Assembly: GCA_945875925.1 (NCBI GenBank)
Contig: CAMCME010000005.1
Location: forward strand, 1-48,278
Direction of reading: 5' to 3'
Source: Rickettsia typhi
Lineage (GTDB): Bacteria; Pseudomonadota; Alphaproteobacteria; Rickettsiales; UBA1997
DNA length: 48,278 nt
This document shows, piece after piece, positions 27,261 through 36,221 of this stretch (position 1 is its first letter; each line of letters begins with the position of its first letter). Under the pieces are notes generated by a model that was not told the origin of the DNA, made no database searches, and saw only the letters and a list, made by a program, of their open reading frames with translations. The translations under genes and the position numbers were made by a program.

Positions 27261-27866
27261 TTAGGTTAAGTAACTTATAATTTTTTCGAAAATTTCTTGT
27301 GGAGATTTAGTACCATTAATCACAACTATTCTTGGATTCTCGCTAGCTAATTTCAAAAATCCATTGCGAACTTTTTGGTGAAAATCTTGTCCGAATTTTT
27401 CGTAACGATTATTGCTAGAGCGATTTTCGATTCTAGCGAAAGCTACTTCAACTGGAACATCGATGAGAAAAGTAATGTCGGGTGCAAAGTCACCAATTGC
27501 CATTTTTCTAACATCATCAATCAGCTTGCTATCAAGGCCGAAAGCGCTGCCTTGGTAAGTGTAAGTTGAATCGAAAAAGCGATCAGAAATTACGGTTTTT
27601 CCTTGGGCAAGTGCAGGTTTGATCAGTTTTTCTAAATGCTCAAGGCGCGCCGCAAAATTTAAAAAAAGTTCGCTTTTAGCTTCTAATTTTTCAATTTCTT
27701 CGCAAAGTAAAATTTCTCTAATTTTTTCTGAAGCTTTTGAACCACCGGGTTCGCGAGTTAAAATTGCATCAAGCTTTCTATTCAAAAAAAACTCATGTAA
27801 CTTTTTGCTTTGTGTAGATTTACCGCTTCCTTCAATCCCTTCAAAGGTGATGAATTTATGTTTCAT
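27261..27866 (-). CDS. tmk: Thymidylate kinase
   Basis: Phosphorylates dTMP to dTDP. P-loop GIEGSGKST (10-18), the dTMP-binding TREPGGS (37-43), SDRFFDSTYTYQG near residues 95-107, and a lid region around RIENRSSNNRYEKFG. The length of 201 residues is normal. It starts with ATG at 27866 and is divergent to the SDR gene, whose ATG is 25 bases away, so the two promoters must overlap the start regions. Confidence 0.96.
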   Translation of the reverse strand: MKHKFITFEGIEGSGKSTQSKKLHEFFLNRKLDAILTREPGGSKASEKIREILLCEEIEKLEAKSELFLNFAARLEHLEKLIKPALAQGKTVISDRFFDSTYTYQGSAFGLDSKLIDDVRKMAIGDFAPDITFLIDVPVEVAFARIENRSSNNRYEKFGQDFHQKVRNGFLKLASENPRIVVINGTKSPQEIFEKIISYLT

Positions 27867-27890
27867 TAGAATTTGAGAAAAATAAAAATT

Positions 27891-28664
27891 ATGAAAAATC
27901 CGAAAAATATTTTGATTACGGGCGCAAGCAGCGGAATTGGCAAAGCCTTGGCTATAAAGTATTCTGCGCCAGATGTAAATTTGTTTTTATGTGCCAGAAA
28001 TTCTCAGAAATTGGAAGAGACAAAGAGACTTTGCCAAGAATTAAAAGCAAACATTTTCTGTGAAATTATTGATGTGAAAAACGCTGAACAAGTGCTGAAT
28101 TGGATTAATAGAATCGAAGAAAATTATGAGTTGGATTTGGTGATCGCCAATGCCGGAATTTCTGCAGGCACCGCTGGTGGACCAGAATCTGTAGCGCAAA
28201 TCAAAGAAATTTTTGCGGTGAATTTGGACGGTCTTTTAAATACAATTAATCCTGCGATTGCCAAAATGAAGGAAAGAAAAAGAGGCCAGATTGCTCTTGT
28301 TTCTTCACTTGCGGGCTTTAGAGGTTTACCAAGTTCTCCAGCTTATAGCGCAAGCAAAGCGGCGGTGAGAGTTTACGGCGAAGGGCTGCGCGGCAATTTA
28401 GGAAAATCTGGAATTGCGGTGAATGTGATTTGTCCTGGTTATATCAAAACGCCAATGACCGATGTGAATGAATTTCCCATGCCGCTTTTGATGTCGCCGC
28501 AAAAGGCTTCAGAAATAATTGTGGCGGGTTTAGCGAAAAATAAATCGCGAATTTCTTTTCCGTTTCCGTTGTTTTTTACGGTGTGGTTTTGCGCTTTGCT
28601 TTCGAATAAAATTACAGATCCGATTTTTGCTAAATTGCCGAGTAAGAAGGCGATGTATAGCTGA
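27891..28664 (+). CDS. Short-chain dehydrogenase/reductase
   Basis: Classical SDR oxidoreductase of 257 residues. The cofactor loop is TGASSGIG (10-17), then NAGIS near residue 92, catalytic Ser in LVSSLAGF near 142, and YSASK (Tyr/Lys pair) near 156-160. The C-terminal half is hydrophobic (FPFPLFFTVWFCALL), suggesting membrane association. The substrate is unknown; similar proteins reduce ketones on lipids. ATG at 27891 is preferred to TTG at 27873. Downstream lies a 60-base palindrome and then ggt. Confidence 0.9.
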   Translation: MKNPKNILITGASSGIGKALAIKYSAPDVNLFLCARNSQKLEETKRLCQELKANIFCEIIDVKNAEQVLNWINRIEENYELDLVIANAGISAGTAGGPESVAQIKEIFAVNLDGLLNTINPAIAKMKERKRGQIALVSSLAGFRGLPSSPAYSASKAAVRVYGEGLRGNLGKSGIAVNVICPGYIKTPMTDVNEFPMPLLMSPQKASEIIVAGLAKNKSRISFPFPLFFTVWFCALLSNKITDPIFAKLPSKKAMYS

Positions 28665-28723
28665 TATTGATTTGATATAAAGTCTGTATAAATTTCTAAA
28701 TAATTTTATGAATAGACCTATTA

Positions 28724-28783
28724 CAAACCACCCTATAAACTTTTGTTTCGACTCCTCTCAAAAGGAGGTTATAGGGCGGTTTG
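28724..28783. repeat. 60-bp intergenic palindrome
   Basis: CAAACCACCCTATAA (28724-28738) pairs with TTATAGGGCGGTTTG (28769-28783), with one mismatch and a small internal hairpin CTCCT/AGGAG. It lies between the SDR stop and the ggt start and differs in sequence from the other palindromes. It could terminate SDR transcription, although no T run follows. Confidence 0.75.
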
Positions 28784-28810
28784 GAATTAATTAACAAAAC
28801 TTAAAAACTA

Positions 28811-30577
28811 ATGAAAAATTTTCTCCAACTAACCGCAATATTTTTGCTTTTTTTCAGCAACCAATCTTTTGCCAAAGAAGAAATAAAAAAATCCAACATC
28901 AACCTTTCCGACACTTGGAAAGGCGAGCCAGCTGCTAGTTTCAGAAGTTTAAAATCGATATCTGCAAAAAAACATATGATTGCAACTGCCGATATTTTAG
29001 CCAGTCAAGCTGGTGAAGAAATTTTGGCGAAAGGTGGAAATGCTGTTGATGCAATTATTGCCGCACAGATGGTTCTTAATATTGTTGAGCCACAATCTTC
29101 AGGCATTGGTGGCGGCGCATTTCTTCTTTATTACGATGCTAAAACCAAAAAAACTTCTTACTTAAATGGTCGCGAAACAGCCCCAGCAAAAGCTAATGAA
29201 AAAATGTTTTTGGATAAAGAAGGCAAGCCAAGAGAATTTGAAGATGCGGTGCGAGGTGGTTTATCTGTAGGCACTCCCGGCCTTTTAAAAATTTTAAAAC
29301 AAGCTCATAACCAACATGGAAAAATTGCTTGGGCCGAACTTTTTAAGCCAGCAATTAAATTGGCGCGTGACGGTTTTGTGATGAATGAAAGATTGCATGT
29401 TTTGGCGGGTCACATTGCCTACATAAAAGAATTTGAAGCCACAGCAAAAATATATACTAAACCAAATGGGCAGCCGCGCGACATTGGTGAAGTTATTAAA
29501 AATCCAGAGCTTGCAGAAACTTTGCAAACTATTGCCGATGAAGGAATTGAACCATTTTACAGCGGAAAAATTGCTAAGGATATTGTGAGAGCGGTGAATG
29601 ATTCTAAGATAAATTCTGGATATTTATCTTTAAACGACATGAAAAATTATGAGAGCAAAGCGGGTGATTTAATCTGCTCTTCTTATCGCAGCAAATATAA
29701 AATTTGTTCAATGCCTTTGCCAAGTTCGGGTGGCGTTACGCTGTTGCAAATTTTAGGAATTTTGGAAAATTTTGATTTGTCAAAATATCAACCAAATTCT
29801 GCCGCCGCAATTCATATTATTTCAGAAGCTACGCGTTTAGCTTACGCCGATCGCAATGAATATGTGGCTGATGTTGAGGGTGTTCCAATTGCGCAAATGC
29901 TGGATAAAAAATATCTAACATCTCGCAGCCATTTGATTAATTTGAAAAAAGCCGCGCTGAAAGTTGAGGCTGGAAAATTGGCTGTAAAAGAAGAATTAGC
30001 AATTAATGACAAAGCTGTGGAACTTCCTTCTACCACACATCTCAGCGTTGTTGATGATGAAGGAAATGCAATTTCTTTCACCAGTTCAATTGAATATTAC
30101 TTTGGCTCGGCTCTTTCTGTTGATGGCTTTTTGCTGAATAATCAATTAACAGATTTTTCATTTTTGCCAGAAATTAACGGCAAAAAAGTTGCTAATCGCG
30201 TGGAACCATACAAGCAGCCAAGAAGCTCAATGACGCCAACTTTTGTGTTCGACAAAAATGATAAATTGGTGATGGTGGTTGGATCTCCTGGCGGCCCAAG
30301 AATTATTCAATATACTTTGAAGACAATTCTTGGGGTTTTGGACTGGAAGCTTGATATTCAAAACGCTATTTCAATGCCAAATTTTGTAATTTTAAATGAT
30401 GTGATTGAGCTTGAAAAAAATACTAAAATTACCACTTTGAAATCTAAGTTGGAAAAAATGGGTCACGAAGTTAAGATCATCGACATTACCAGCGGAATTC
30501 ACGCTGTGGTGATAGATGGAAAAACTTTAAAAGGTGGCGCCGACCCAAGACGCGGTGGTGCCGCGGTTGGGAGATAG
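28811..30577 (+). CDS. ggt: Gamma-glutamyltranspeptidase
   Basis: Periplasmic enzyme that cleaves or transfers the gamma-glutamyl group of glutathione. Signal peptide at residues 1-21 (ends NQSFAKE). The precursor autocleaves before the nucleophile Thr408 in STTHLSVVD. Other family blocks are GGNAVDAIIA (75-84), SSGIGGGAFLLYYD (96-109), MPLPSSGGVTLLQIL (301-315) and VVGSPGGPRII. The length of 588 residues is typical. It is upstream of the NDUFS4-like gene, gshA and a C26 amidotransferase, so it may belong to a glutathione-recycling group; a 90-base gap separates it from the next gene. Confidence 0.96.
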   Translation: MKNFLQLTAIFLLFFSNQSFAKEEIKKSNINLSDTWKGEPAASFRSLKSISAKKHMIATADILASQAGEEILAKGGNAVDAIIAAQMVLNIVEPQSSGIGGGAFLLYYDAKTKKTSYLNGRETAPAKANEKMFLDKEGKPREFEDAVRGGLSVGTPGLLKILKQAHNQHGKIAWAELFKPAIKLARDGFVMNERLHVLAGHIAYIKEFEATAKIYTKPNGQPRDIGEVIKNPELAETLQTIADEGIEPFYSGKIAKDIVRAVNDSKINSGYLSLNDMKNYESKAGDLICSSYRSKYKICSMPLPSSGGVTLLQILGILENFDLSKYQPNSAAAIHIISEATRLAYADRNEYVADVEGVPIAQMLDKKYLTSRSHLINLKKAALKVEAGKLAVKEELAINDKAVELPSTTHLSVVDDEGNAISFTSSIEYYFGSALSVDGFLLNNQLTDFSFLPEINGKKVANRVEPYKQPRSSMTPTFVFDKNDKLVMVVGSPGGPRIIQYTLKTILGVLDWKLDIQNAISMPNFVILNDVIELEKNTKITTLKSKLEKMGHEVKIIDITSGIHAVVIDGKTLKGGADPRRGGAAVGR

Positions 30578-30667
30578 GGCCAAGACTTTTCGTCATTGAT
30601 GAACTTGTTTCAGAATTTCTTTCACAAGGAATAAACTTTAAAAAAACAAAAATAACTAACTTAAGAA

Positions 30668-30952
30668 ATGAAAGTCAGAATCTACAAACCAACAAAATCG
30701 GCAATGCAATCTGGTAAAAAAAATACCAAAAAATGGTTGCTAGTTCCTATTGAAGAAAACAACGCTAGAAGCCTTAACCCTTTGGTGGGGTGGACTTCGT
30801 CAGATAACACTTCAACTCAACTAAAAATATTTTTCGCTTCAAAAGAAGAAGCTGCCGAATATGCAAAAAGTGAAGGTTTTCAATATGAAATTGATGAGCC
30901 AGAAATCTCCCCTGTTAAGAAAAAATCTTACGCAGAAAATTTTACTAATTAG
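30668..30952 (+). CDS. NDUFS4-like complex I accessory subunit
   Basis: Protein of 94 residues matching the ETC complex I NDUFS4 family of alphaproteobacteria and mitochondria, which stabilises the NADH-oxidising arm of complex I. Diagnostic segments are MKVRIYKPTKSAMQSGK (1-17), WLLVPIE, LVGWTSSDNTSTQLKIFFASKEEA (with several spaced conserved positions) and a final YAENF. The bacterial form lacks the mitochondrial targeting extension, as here. It is not near nuo genes but directly precedes gshA (six bases between the TAG stop and the gshA ATG). Confidence 0.9.
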   Translation: MKVRIYKPTKSAMQSGKKNTKKWLLVPIEENNARSLNPLVGWTSSDNTSTQLKIFFASKEEAAEYAKSEGFQYEIDEPEISPVKKKSYAENFTN

Positions 30953-30958
30953 GAATTG

Positions 30959-32194
30959 ATGCAGAAAATAACTGAAATCCTAATTCAAAAAATTAGTACT
31001 AATTTTGATATAATCGAAAATTGGTTTGATAAAAATTTCAAAAAACATCCTCCTCTTTTTTACAATTCTGTCGATCTTCGTCACTCAGGTTTTAAAATTG
31101 CGCCAGTTGACACCAATTGTTTTCCTGCTGGTTTTAACAACCTTTCTGAAATCTCAAGAGAGAAAGCTAAATTGATTGCTGATGAATTTTTGAATCAGCA
31201 TTTTGGGTCGGCAAAAAAGATTTTAATTGTGCCTGAAAATCACACCAGAAATTTGCGCTATTTAGAAAATGTTAGAAATTTGCAGGAAATTCTTAGCGCC
31301 AAAAGAGAGGTTGTGATTGGCAGTTTGCTTGAAGAAATTAAAGAAATTACCAAGATTGACCTAGAAAATGGCCATTTCATTGAAATTAATCCTTTAGTAA
31401 AAAAAGAGTATTCACTTACAACTGCTGCTGGTTTCTCGCCTGATATTATTATTTCAAATAATGATTTTACTGATGGTATTCCTGCAATTTTAGAAGATTT
31501 GAAATTGCCAATAATTCCGTCGCAAAAGCTTGGCTGGTACAACCGCACCAAATCTCAACATTTTACAATTTACAATAAATTAGCTGAAGAATTGGCGGGC
31601 CTTATTGACATCGATCCATGGTTAATTTCTTCCATGCATCGATCTTGCGCTCAAGTAAATTTTAAAGAGCAAATTGGCACCGCAGAATTGGCAAATTATG
31701 TTGAAGAATTGATTTTAGAATTGCGTAAAAAATATCAAGAATATGGCATTGAAGAAGAGCCTTATTGCTATATGAAAGCTGATAATGGAACCTACGGAAT
31801 GGCCGTTTTGCCAGTTTTTTCTGGTGCAGATGTTCTGGAAATTAACAAAAAAGAGCGCAATAAAATGGCGACTCTGAAAGGTTCAGTTCAAAGCACTTCA
31901 ATTTTGATTCAAGAAGGAATTAAAACGGTTGATAAAATTCATGATAAAATTTCCGAACCGATGATCTATATGATAGGTGGAAAAGTGGTGGGAAATCTTT
32001 TCCGCTCTAATGAAAATCGTGATGAAAAAATTAGTCTTAACGCCATGGGAGCCAGCTTTTTTGATCTAGAAATTTTATCTGATGAACAGATAAAATTAGG
32101 AAGTGAAAAAAATAAAATTACTGCCTTGTATTCAGTAATTGCAAGGCTTGCCGCCTTAGCCTCGTCAATTGAAAATTCGAATATTAGTTTATGA
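30959..32194 (+). CDS. gshA: Glutamate-cysteine ligase, proteobacterial GshA type
   Basis: First step of glutathione synthesis. The 411-residue protein fits the GshA family described from Acidithiobacillus-type proteobacteria, not the E. coli or plant types. Conserved blocks: SVDLRHSGFKIAPVDTNCFPAGFNNL (split by variable positions, residues about 38-63), SQHFTIYN, YCYMKADNGTYGM near 268-280, and NKMATLKGSVQSTSILIQEG. An in-frame TTG precedes ATG at 30959; AGGA six bases upstream supports the ATG. It overlaps the next gene by four bases (ATGA), indicating coupled translation. No gshB is in the window. Confidence 0.92.
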   Translation: MQKITEILIQKISTNFDIIENWFDKNFKKHPPLFYNSVDLRHSGFKIAPVDTNCFPAGFNNLSEISREKAKLIADEFLNQHFGSAKKILIVPENHTRNLRYLENVRNLQEILSAKREVVIGSLLEEIKEITKIDLENGHFIEINPLVKKEYSLTTAAGFSPDIIISNNDFTDGIPAILEDLKLPIIPSQKLGWYNRTKSQHFTIYNKLAEELAGLIDIDPWLISSMHRSCAQVNFKEQIGTAELANYVEELILELRKKYQEYGIEEEPYCYMKADNGTYGMAVLPVFSGADVLEINKKERNKMATLKGSVQSTSILIQEGIKTVDKIHDKISEPMIYMIGGKVVGNLFRSNENRDEKISLNAMGASFFDLEILSDEQIKLGSEKNKITALYSVIARLAALASSIENSNISL

Positions 32195-32943
32195 AGTTAT
32201 CTAAACCATTAATCGGCATTGTGCCTGATTATAAACAAGGTTGCGCTACGGGTTATTCTGTGGGTAATTATTATGCGCTGCGTGCAAATTATGTGGAAAT
32301 GATCAATAAGGCTGGAGGCGCTGCTATTCTGCTTACTTATGATTATGATCTAATCGATTTTTACCTAAATGAACTTGATGGTTTGATGGTGGTTGGTGGA
32401 TATTTTGATATTAATCCGAGGCGCTATGGCGATGAAGAAATTCATCCTGAAGTTAAGCTAAATGACATTAGAGAAAATTTTGAGCATGAGTTAGGTGTTA
32501 AAGCTATCAAAACAAATGTACCTTTTTTGGGAATTTGTAATGGCATGCAATTAATCAATGTAGTTCATGGTGGAAAAGTGATTCAACATATTCCTGATGA
32601 AGGAAAATACATGGATCACGAACAAAGCCACACCAAGGGTTTTGGTGATTATCACACTGCATATCACGATGTGATTATTGAAAAAGATAGTAAGCTTTTT
32701 TCAATAATTGGCGAAGAAAAAATCACGACAAATTCTTCTCATCATCAAGCTGCAAAAATTCCTGGGCATGGCCTAAGAGTTGCTGCTAGAGCTAGTGACG
32801 GTGTGATTGAAGCAGTAGAAAAAATTGATCATGATTTTTGTGTGGGTGTTCAATGGCACCCTGAATTTGAAGTAAACGCTGCGGATAAAAAAATATTTGA
32901 TAGTTTTGTGGCGGCGGCAAAACAATATAAAAACGGTAAATAA
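32191..32943 (+). CDS. Class I glutamine amidotransferase-like gamma-glutamyl hydrolase (peptidase C26)
   Basis: Hydrolase of 250 residues with the C26/PuuD fold. VVGGYFDINPRRYG (67-80) matches the family GGxDxxPxxYG pattern, the nucleophile Cys is in GICNGMQ near residue 115, and the catalytic His-Glu pair is in GVQWHPEFE near 215-223. PuuD relatives release GABA from gamma-glutamyl-GABA in putrescine breakdown; others act on different gamma-glutamyl amides. Coupling to gshA (ATGA overlap) suggests a gamma-glutamyl peptide substrate, which is an inference. The rluB frame begins immediately after the stop. Confidence 0.88.
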   Translation: MKLSKPLIGIVPDYKQGCATGYSVGNYYALRANYVEMINKAGGAAILLTYDYDLIDFYLNELDGLMVVGGYFDINPRRYGDEEIHPEVKLNDIRENFEHELGVKAIKTNVPFLGICNGMQLINVVHGGKVIQHIPDEGKYMDHEQSHTKGFGDYHTAYHDVIIEKDSKLFSIIGEEKITTNSSHHQAAKIPGHGLRVAARASDGVIEAVEKIDHDFCVGVQWHPEFEVNAADKKIFDSFVAAAKQYKNGK

Positions 32944-32944
32944 A

Positions 32945-33712
32945 TTGACTGAAAAAAAATCTGGAAAAAAAATATCAGCTGAAGCGGAAGCAAAAGGCGT
33001 AAGGGTTGCGAAATATATTGCACATGCTGGTTATTGCTCAAGACGCGATGCAGAAGTTTTAATTTCTGAAGGACGCGTGAAAGTTAATGGTGAAATTATC
33101 ACTACTCCCGCAACCTTAATCACTGATCATTCAGTGAAAATTGATGATAAATTAATCAAAGATGATCGCGGAATTAGACTTTGGTTATTACACAAACCAA
33201 AAGGCATTATCACTAGTAGTAAAGACGAACAAGGGCGTAGAACTATTTTTGACATTCTGCCAAAAAGCATGCCACGCACCGTCACAATTGGTCGCCTAGA
33301 TTTTAACACTGAAGGTCTTTTGCTTCTTACCACCAATGGCGATTTTGCAAGACACATGGAGCTTCCAAAAAATAAATGGGCCAGAAAATATCGCGCTCGC
33401 GTTTTTGGTCATGTTGATATGGAAAGATTGAAGAAGCTTGAAAATGGCATTAAGATTGACGGCGTTAGATATGGCTCAATCAAAGTGGAAATGGATGTTG
33501 AAAGAGATTCAAATTCTTGGCTGACAATTTCAATTGAAGAAGGCAAAAACCGCGAGATTAGAAAGGTGATGGAATATTTTGGCTTGAAGGTGAACCGTTT
33601 GATTAGAACTTCTTTTGGTCCGTTTTCGCTGGGGTCTTTAGAAGTTGGTGAGTTGAAAGAAATTTCGCGTGTGGTGTTGAAAGGACATTTTGGGGAAGAT
33701 TTTAGGTTTTAA
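32945..33712 (+). CDS. rluB: 23S rRNA pseudouridine synthase, RsuA/RluB family
   Basis: Isomerises uridine in 23S rRNA. An S4 RNA-binding domain at about residues 17-65 (VAKYIAHAGYCSRRDAEVLI) is followed by the catalytic domain with LLHKPKGIITS, GRLDFNTEGLLLLTTNG (catalytic Asp) and EGKNREIRKVMEYFGLKVNRLIR. RluB is chosen over RsuA, RluE and RluF by the N-terminal S4 domain and NREIRK context, with moderate certainty. The start is taken as TTG at 32945, one base after the preceding stop; the frame is open back to 32897, and no ATG precedes the S4 domain. A small AAAACC/GGTTTT hairpin lies just past the stop. Confidence 0.88.
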   Translation: MTEKKSGKKISAEAEAKGVRVAKYIAHAGYCSRRDAEVLISEGRVKVNGEIITTPATLITDHSVKIDDKLIKDDRGIRLWLLHKPKGIITSSKDEQGRRTIFDILPKSMPRTVTIGRLDFNTEGLLLLTTNGDFARHMELPKNKWARKYRARVFGHVDMERLKKLENGIKIDGVRYGSIKVEMDVERDSNSWLTISIEEGKNREIRKVMEYFGLKVNRLIRTSFGPFSLGSLEVGELKEISRVVLKGHFGEDFRF

Positions 33713-33776
33713 AAACCGTCGGTTTTGACTCGATGCATGACGAGGTTTGTAACCCCGTCCAGCGTCGCTCCCACAT

Positions 33777-33872
33777 CGTCATCCTTGGCCTGAAAGGCCG
33801 AGGATCTCATTAGTTTTGGCTCGGAGTTTAAACTCATGAGATCCTCGAGCCACAAGTGGCTCAAGGATGACG
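33777..33872. repeat. Intergenic palindrome, family B
   Basis: Outer arms CGTCATCCTTG and CAAGGATGACG (the inner ends differ slightly), 5' side hairpin GGCC-TGAAA-GGCC, 3' side hairpin GAGCCACAAGTGGCTC, and central GAGGATCTCAT with ATGAGATCCTC. It lies between rluB and gpmI. Compared with the copy at 36946 the side hairpins differ but still pair. Confidence 0.9.
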
Positions 33873-33928
33873 AGTATTTTTTGAGCACCAAATTTTTTAA
33901 AAAATATTCACAAATCAAATTTTCAAAA

Positions 33929-35431
33929 ATGAGAAAAAAACCAATTTTACTTTGCGTGCTAGATGGCTGGGGAATCGGCGAGGAGAAAGATGATCATAAT
34001 TCTATAATGCGCGCAAACTTACCAAATTATCGGCGCTTTTTAAAATCATATCCAAATTCTCAACTAGAAACTTCGGGCCTTGCAGTCGGACTTCCTGAAG
34101 GACAAATGGGAAATTCTGAAGTTGGTCATATGTCAATTGGTGCGGGAAGGGTGATCTTTCAAGATTTGCCAAAAATTAATAATGCAATTGCTTATGGAAG
34201 TTTAGAAAAAGATGTAAAATTACAAAAATTAATTGCGGAGCTAAAAGCCTCACAAAAGTCCTGTCACTTGATGGGATTGCTATCTGACGGCGGCGTACAT
34301 TCACACATTAATCACATAGTTTTCTTGGCAGAATTTTTAGCAAAAAATGGTGTGAAAGTTTTGCTTCACGCTTTTTTAGATGGTCGCGATGTGGCGCAAA
34401 AATCTGCTCTTATTTATTTAGAAAAAGTAAAAAATGTAGAAATTGCGACTGTTTCTGGACGCTACTATGCCATGGATCGCGATAAGAATTGGAATCGCAT
34501 TAAACTTGCTTATGATGCAATTGTTTCTGCTAAAGGAGAAGCATCTAAAGACGCAAATTTTTTAGTAAATAATTCTTACGAAAAAAACATCACTGATGAA
34601 TTTATTTTGCCTTGTGTGATTGCTGATTATCAAGGAATTCAAGATGGCGACGCACTAATATTCTGTAACTTCCGCGCCGATCGCGCTCGCGAAATTTCTG
34701 ATGCAATTTTAGATGATAAATTCTCTGAATTTGAAACTAAAAGAATCAAATTTTCTCACAGAATCGCACTCACCGAATATTCAGAAAAATTAAATAAATT
34801 TTACGAAATTTTATTTCCTTCCACCGAAGTAAAAAATTCTCTGCCAGAAATTTTAGCAGCTCAAGGTCTTACACAATTGCGCATTGCCGAAACGGAAAAA
34901 TACGCTCATGTAACTTTTTTCTTTTCTTGTGGTGTAGAAAAAGAGTTAGTTGGCGAAGAAAGAATTATGGTTCAGTCCCCAGCAGTTGCGACTTATGATT
35001 TAAAGCCAGAAATGTCAGCGAGAGAAGTGGGAGAAAAATTATCCGCAGCAATCAAATCTGATAAATTCGATTTCATAATCGTCAATTACGCCAACCCAGA
35101 TATGGTGGGTCATAGTGGAGATTTAGCTGCTTCTATCAAGGCTTGCGAAGCAATTGATAATCAGCTGGGTAATTTAGAAAAACTGATTTTAGAAAAAGAT
35201 GCTGTGATGTTAATTTCTGCTGATCATGGAAATATTGAATGTATGATTGATGAAAATCATCAGCCTCACACTTCACACACAACTAATCCAGTGCCGCTAA
35301 TTTTGGTTGGAAAAAATGTTGAAAATTTAAAATTACAAAATGGCATTTTAAGCGACATCGCTCCAACAATTTTAGCTTTGATGAAAGTTGTTCAGCCTGT
35401 AGAAATGACAGGCAAAAATCTAATTAGTTAA
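33929..35431 (+). CDS. gpmI: 2,3-bisphosphoglycerate-independent phosphoglycerate mutase
   Basis: Interconverts 3- and 2-phosphoglycerate with a phosphoserine intermediate and two manganese ions. CVLDGWGIG (8-16) supplies a metal Asp. The nucleophile serine is in MGNSEVGHMSIGAGR near residue 63. LHAFLDGRDVA, GRYYAMDRDKNW, FRADRARE, ANPDMVGHSGD and SADHGN are the other family blocks. The length of 500 residues is normal. The frame extends 31 codons upstream into the palindromic repeat, but ATG at 33929 gives the conserved MRKKPILLCVLDGWG start. lepB starts one base after the stop. Confidence 0.96.
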   Translation: MRKKPILLCVLDGWGIGEEKDDHNSIMRANLPNYRRFLKSYPNSQLETSGLAVGLPEGQMGNSEVGHMSIGAGRVIFQDLPKINNAIAYGSLEKDVKLQKLIAELKASQKSCHLMGLLSDGGVHSHINHIVFLAEFLAKNGVKVLLHAFLDGRDVAQKSALIYLEKVKNVEIATVSGRYYAMDRDKNWNRIKLAYDAIVSAKGEASKDANFLVNNSYEKNITDEFILPCVIADYQGIQDGDALIFCNFRADRAREISDAILDDKFSEFETKRIKFSHRIALTEYSEKLNKFYEILFPSTEVKNSLPEILAAQGLTQLRIAETEKYAHVTFFFSCGVEKELVGEERIMVQSPAVATYDLKPEMSAREVGEKLSAAIKSDKFDFIIVNYANPDMVGHSGDLAASIKACEAIDNQLGNLEKLILEKDAVMLISADHGNIECMIDENHQPHTSHTTNPVPLILVGKNVENLKLQNGILSDIAPTILALMKVVQPVEMTGKNLIS

Positions 35432-35432
35432 C

Positions 35433-36218
35433 ATGAAGAATTTTATAAAAAAATTTCAAAAAACTGCTGATAAAATTCCTTCAGCAAAACCGCCAAAAAA
35501 TCCAGAAGATAAATTTGGATTTTTTCAAACTCTTGCCGCTGCAATGCTTTGCGCGGTTATTGTGCGCTCATTTTTTTTCGAGCCATTTCACATTCCATCA
35601 GGCTCAATGAAACCAAATTTATTGATCGGCGATTATATTTTTGTTTCTAAATTTTCTTACGGTTACAGCCGCTACTCTTTTCCTTTGGGATATAAATTTT
35701 TTGAAGGAAGAATTTTTAGCTCAACCCCGAAAAGAGGTGATGTGGCGGTGTTTCGCTTGCCGTCAGATCCGAAAGTGAATTATGTGAAGCGTTTAATTGG
35801 TTTTCCGGGTGACAAAATTCAAGTGCGCGATGGCGTGGTTTATTTGAATAATCAGAAAATTGAAAAAGTTAGTGATGGTTTTTTTGATGATAAAGATTTG
35901 GATATTGGTAAATCAAAAATTCCGCAATTTAGCGAAACTTTACCTGAAGGAAAAGTGGTTACAACTTTAGACCAAGCTATTTCGCCGCAAGATAATACAG
36001 GCATTTACGAAGTTCCTCAAGGGCACTATTTTATGATGGGTGACAACCGCGATAATTCGCAAGATAGCAGATTTTTAAATGAAGTTGGTTATGTGCCAGA
36101 AGAAAATTTAATTGGCCGCGCTTCTTTTATTTTCTTCTCTTCGCGCTATGCTTTATGGCAGTTGTGGGAAATACATCATTCAATTCGTTTCGACAGAATT
36201 TTCAAAAAACTTAATTAA
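35433..36218 (+). CDS. lepB: Signal peptidase I
   Basis: Inner-membrane protease that removes signal peptides. One membrane anchor at about 31-50 is followed by the periplasmic catalytic domain with nucleophile Ser58 in PSGSMKP and general base Lys119 in YVKRLIGFPGD. The box MMGDNRDNSQDSR lies near residue 195. The length of 261 residues is typical of alphaproteobacteria. It is placed between gpmI (1-base gap) and rnc (3-base gap); lepB-rnc is a widely conserved pairing. Confidence 0.96.
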   Translation: MKNFIKKFQKTADKIPSAKPPKNPEDKFGFFQTLAAAMLCAVIVRSFFFEPFHIPSGSMKPNLLIGDYIFVSKFSYGYSRYSFPLGYKFFEGRIFSSTPKRGDVAVFRLPSDPKVNYVKRLIGFPGDKIQVRDGVVYLNNQKIEKVSDGFFDDKDLDIGKSKIPQFSETLPEGKVVTTLDQAISPQDNTGIYEVPQGHYFMMGDNRDNSQDSRFLNEVGYVPEENLIGRASFIFFSSRYALWQLWEIHHSIRFDRIFKKLN

Positions 36219-36221
36219 AAG

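Noticed and set aside
33836..33928. N-terminal extension of gpmI of 31 codons, beginning inside the palindromic repeat
   Set aside because: The extension has no family similarity and ATG at 33929 gives the conserved start; repeat-encoded peptide is not supported.
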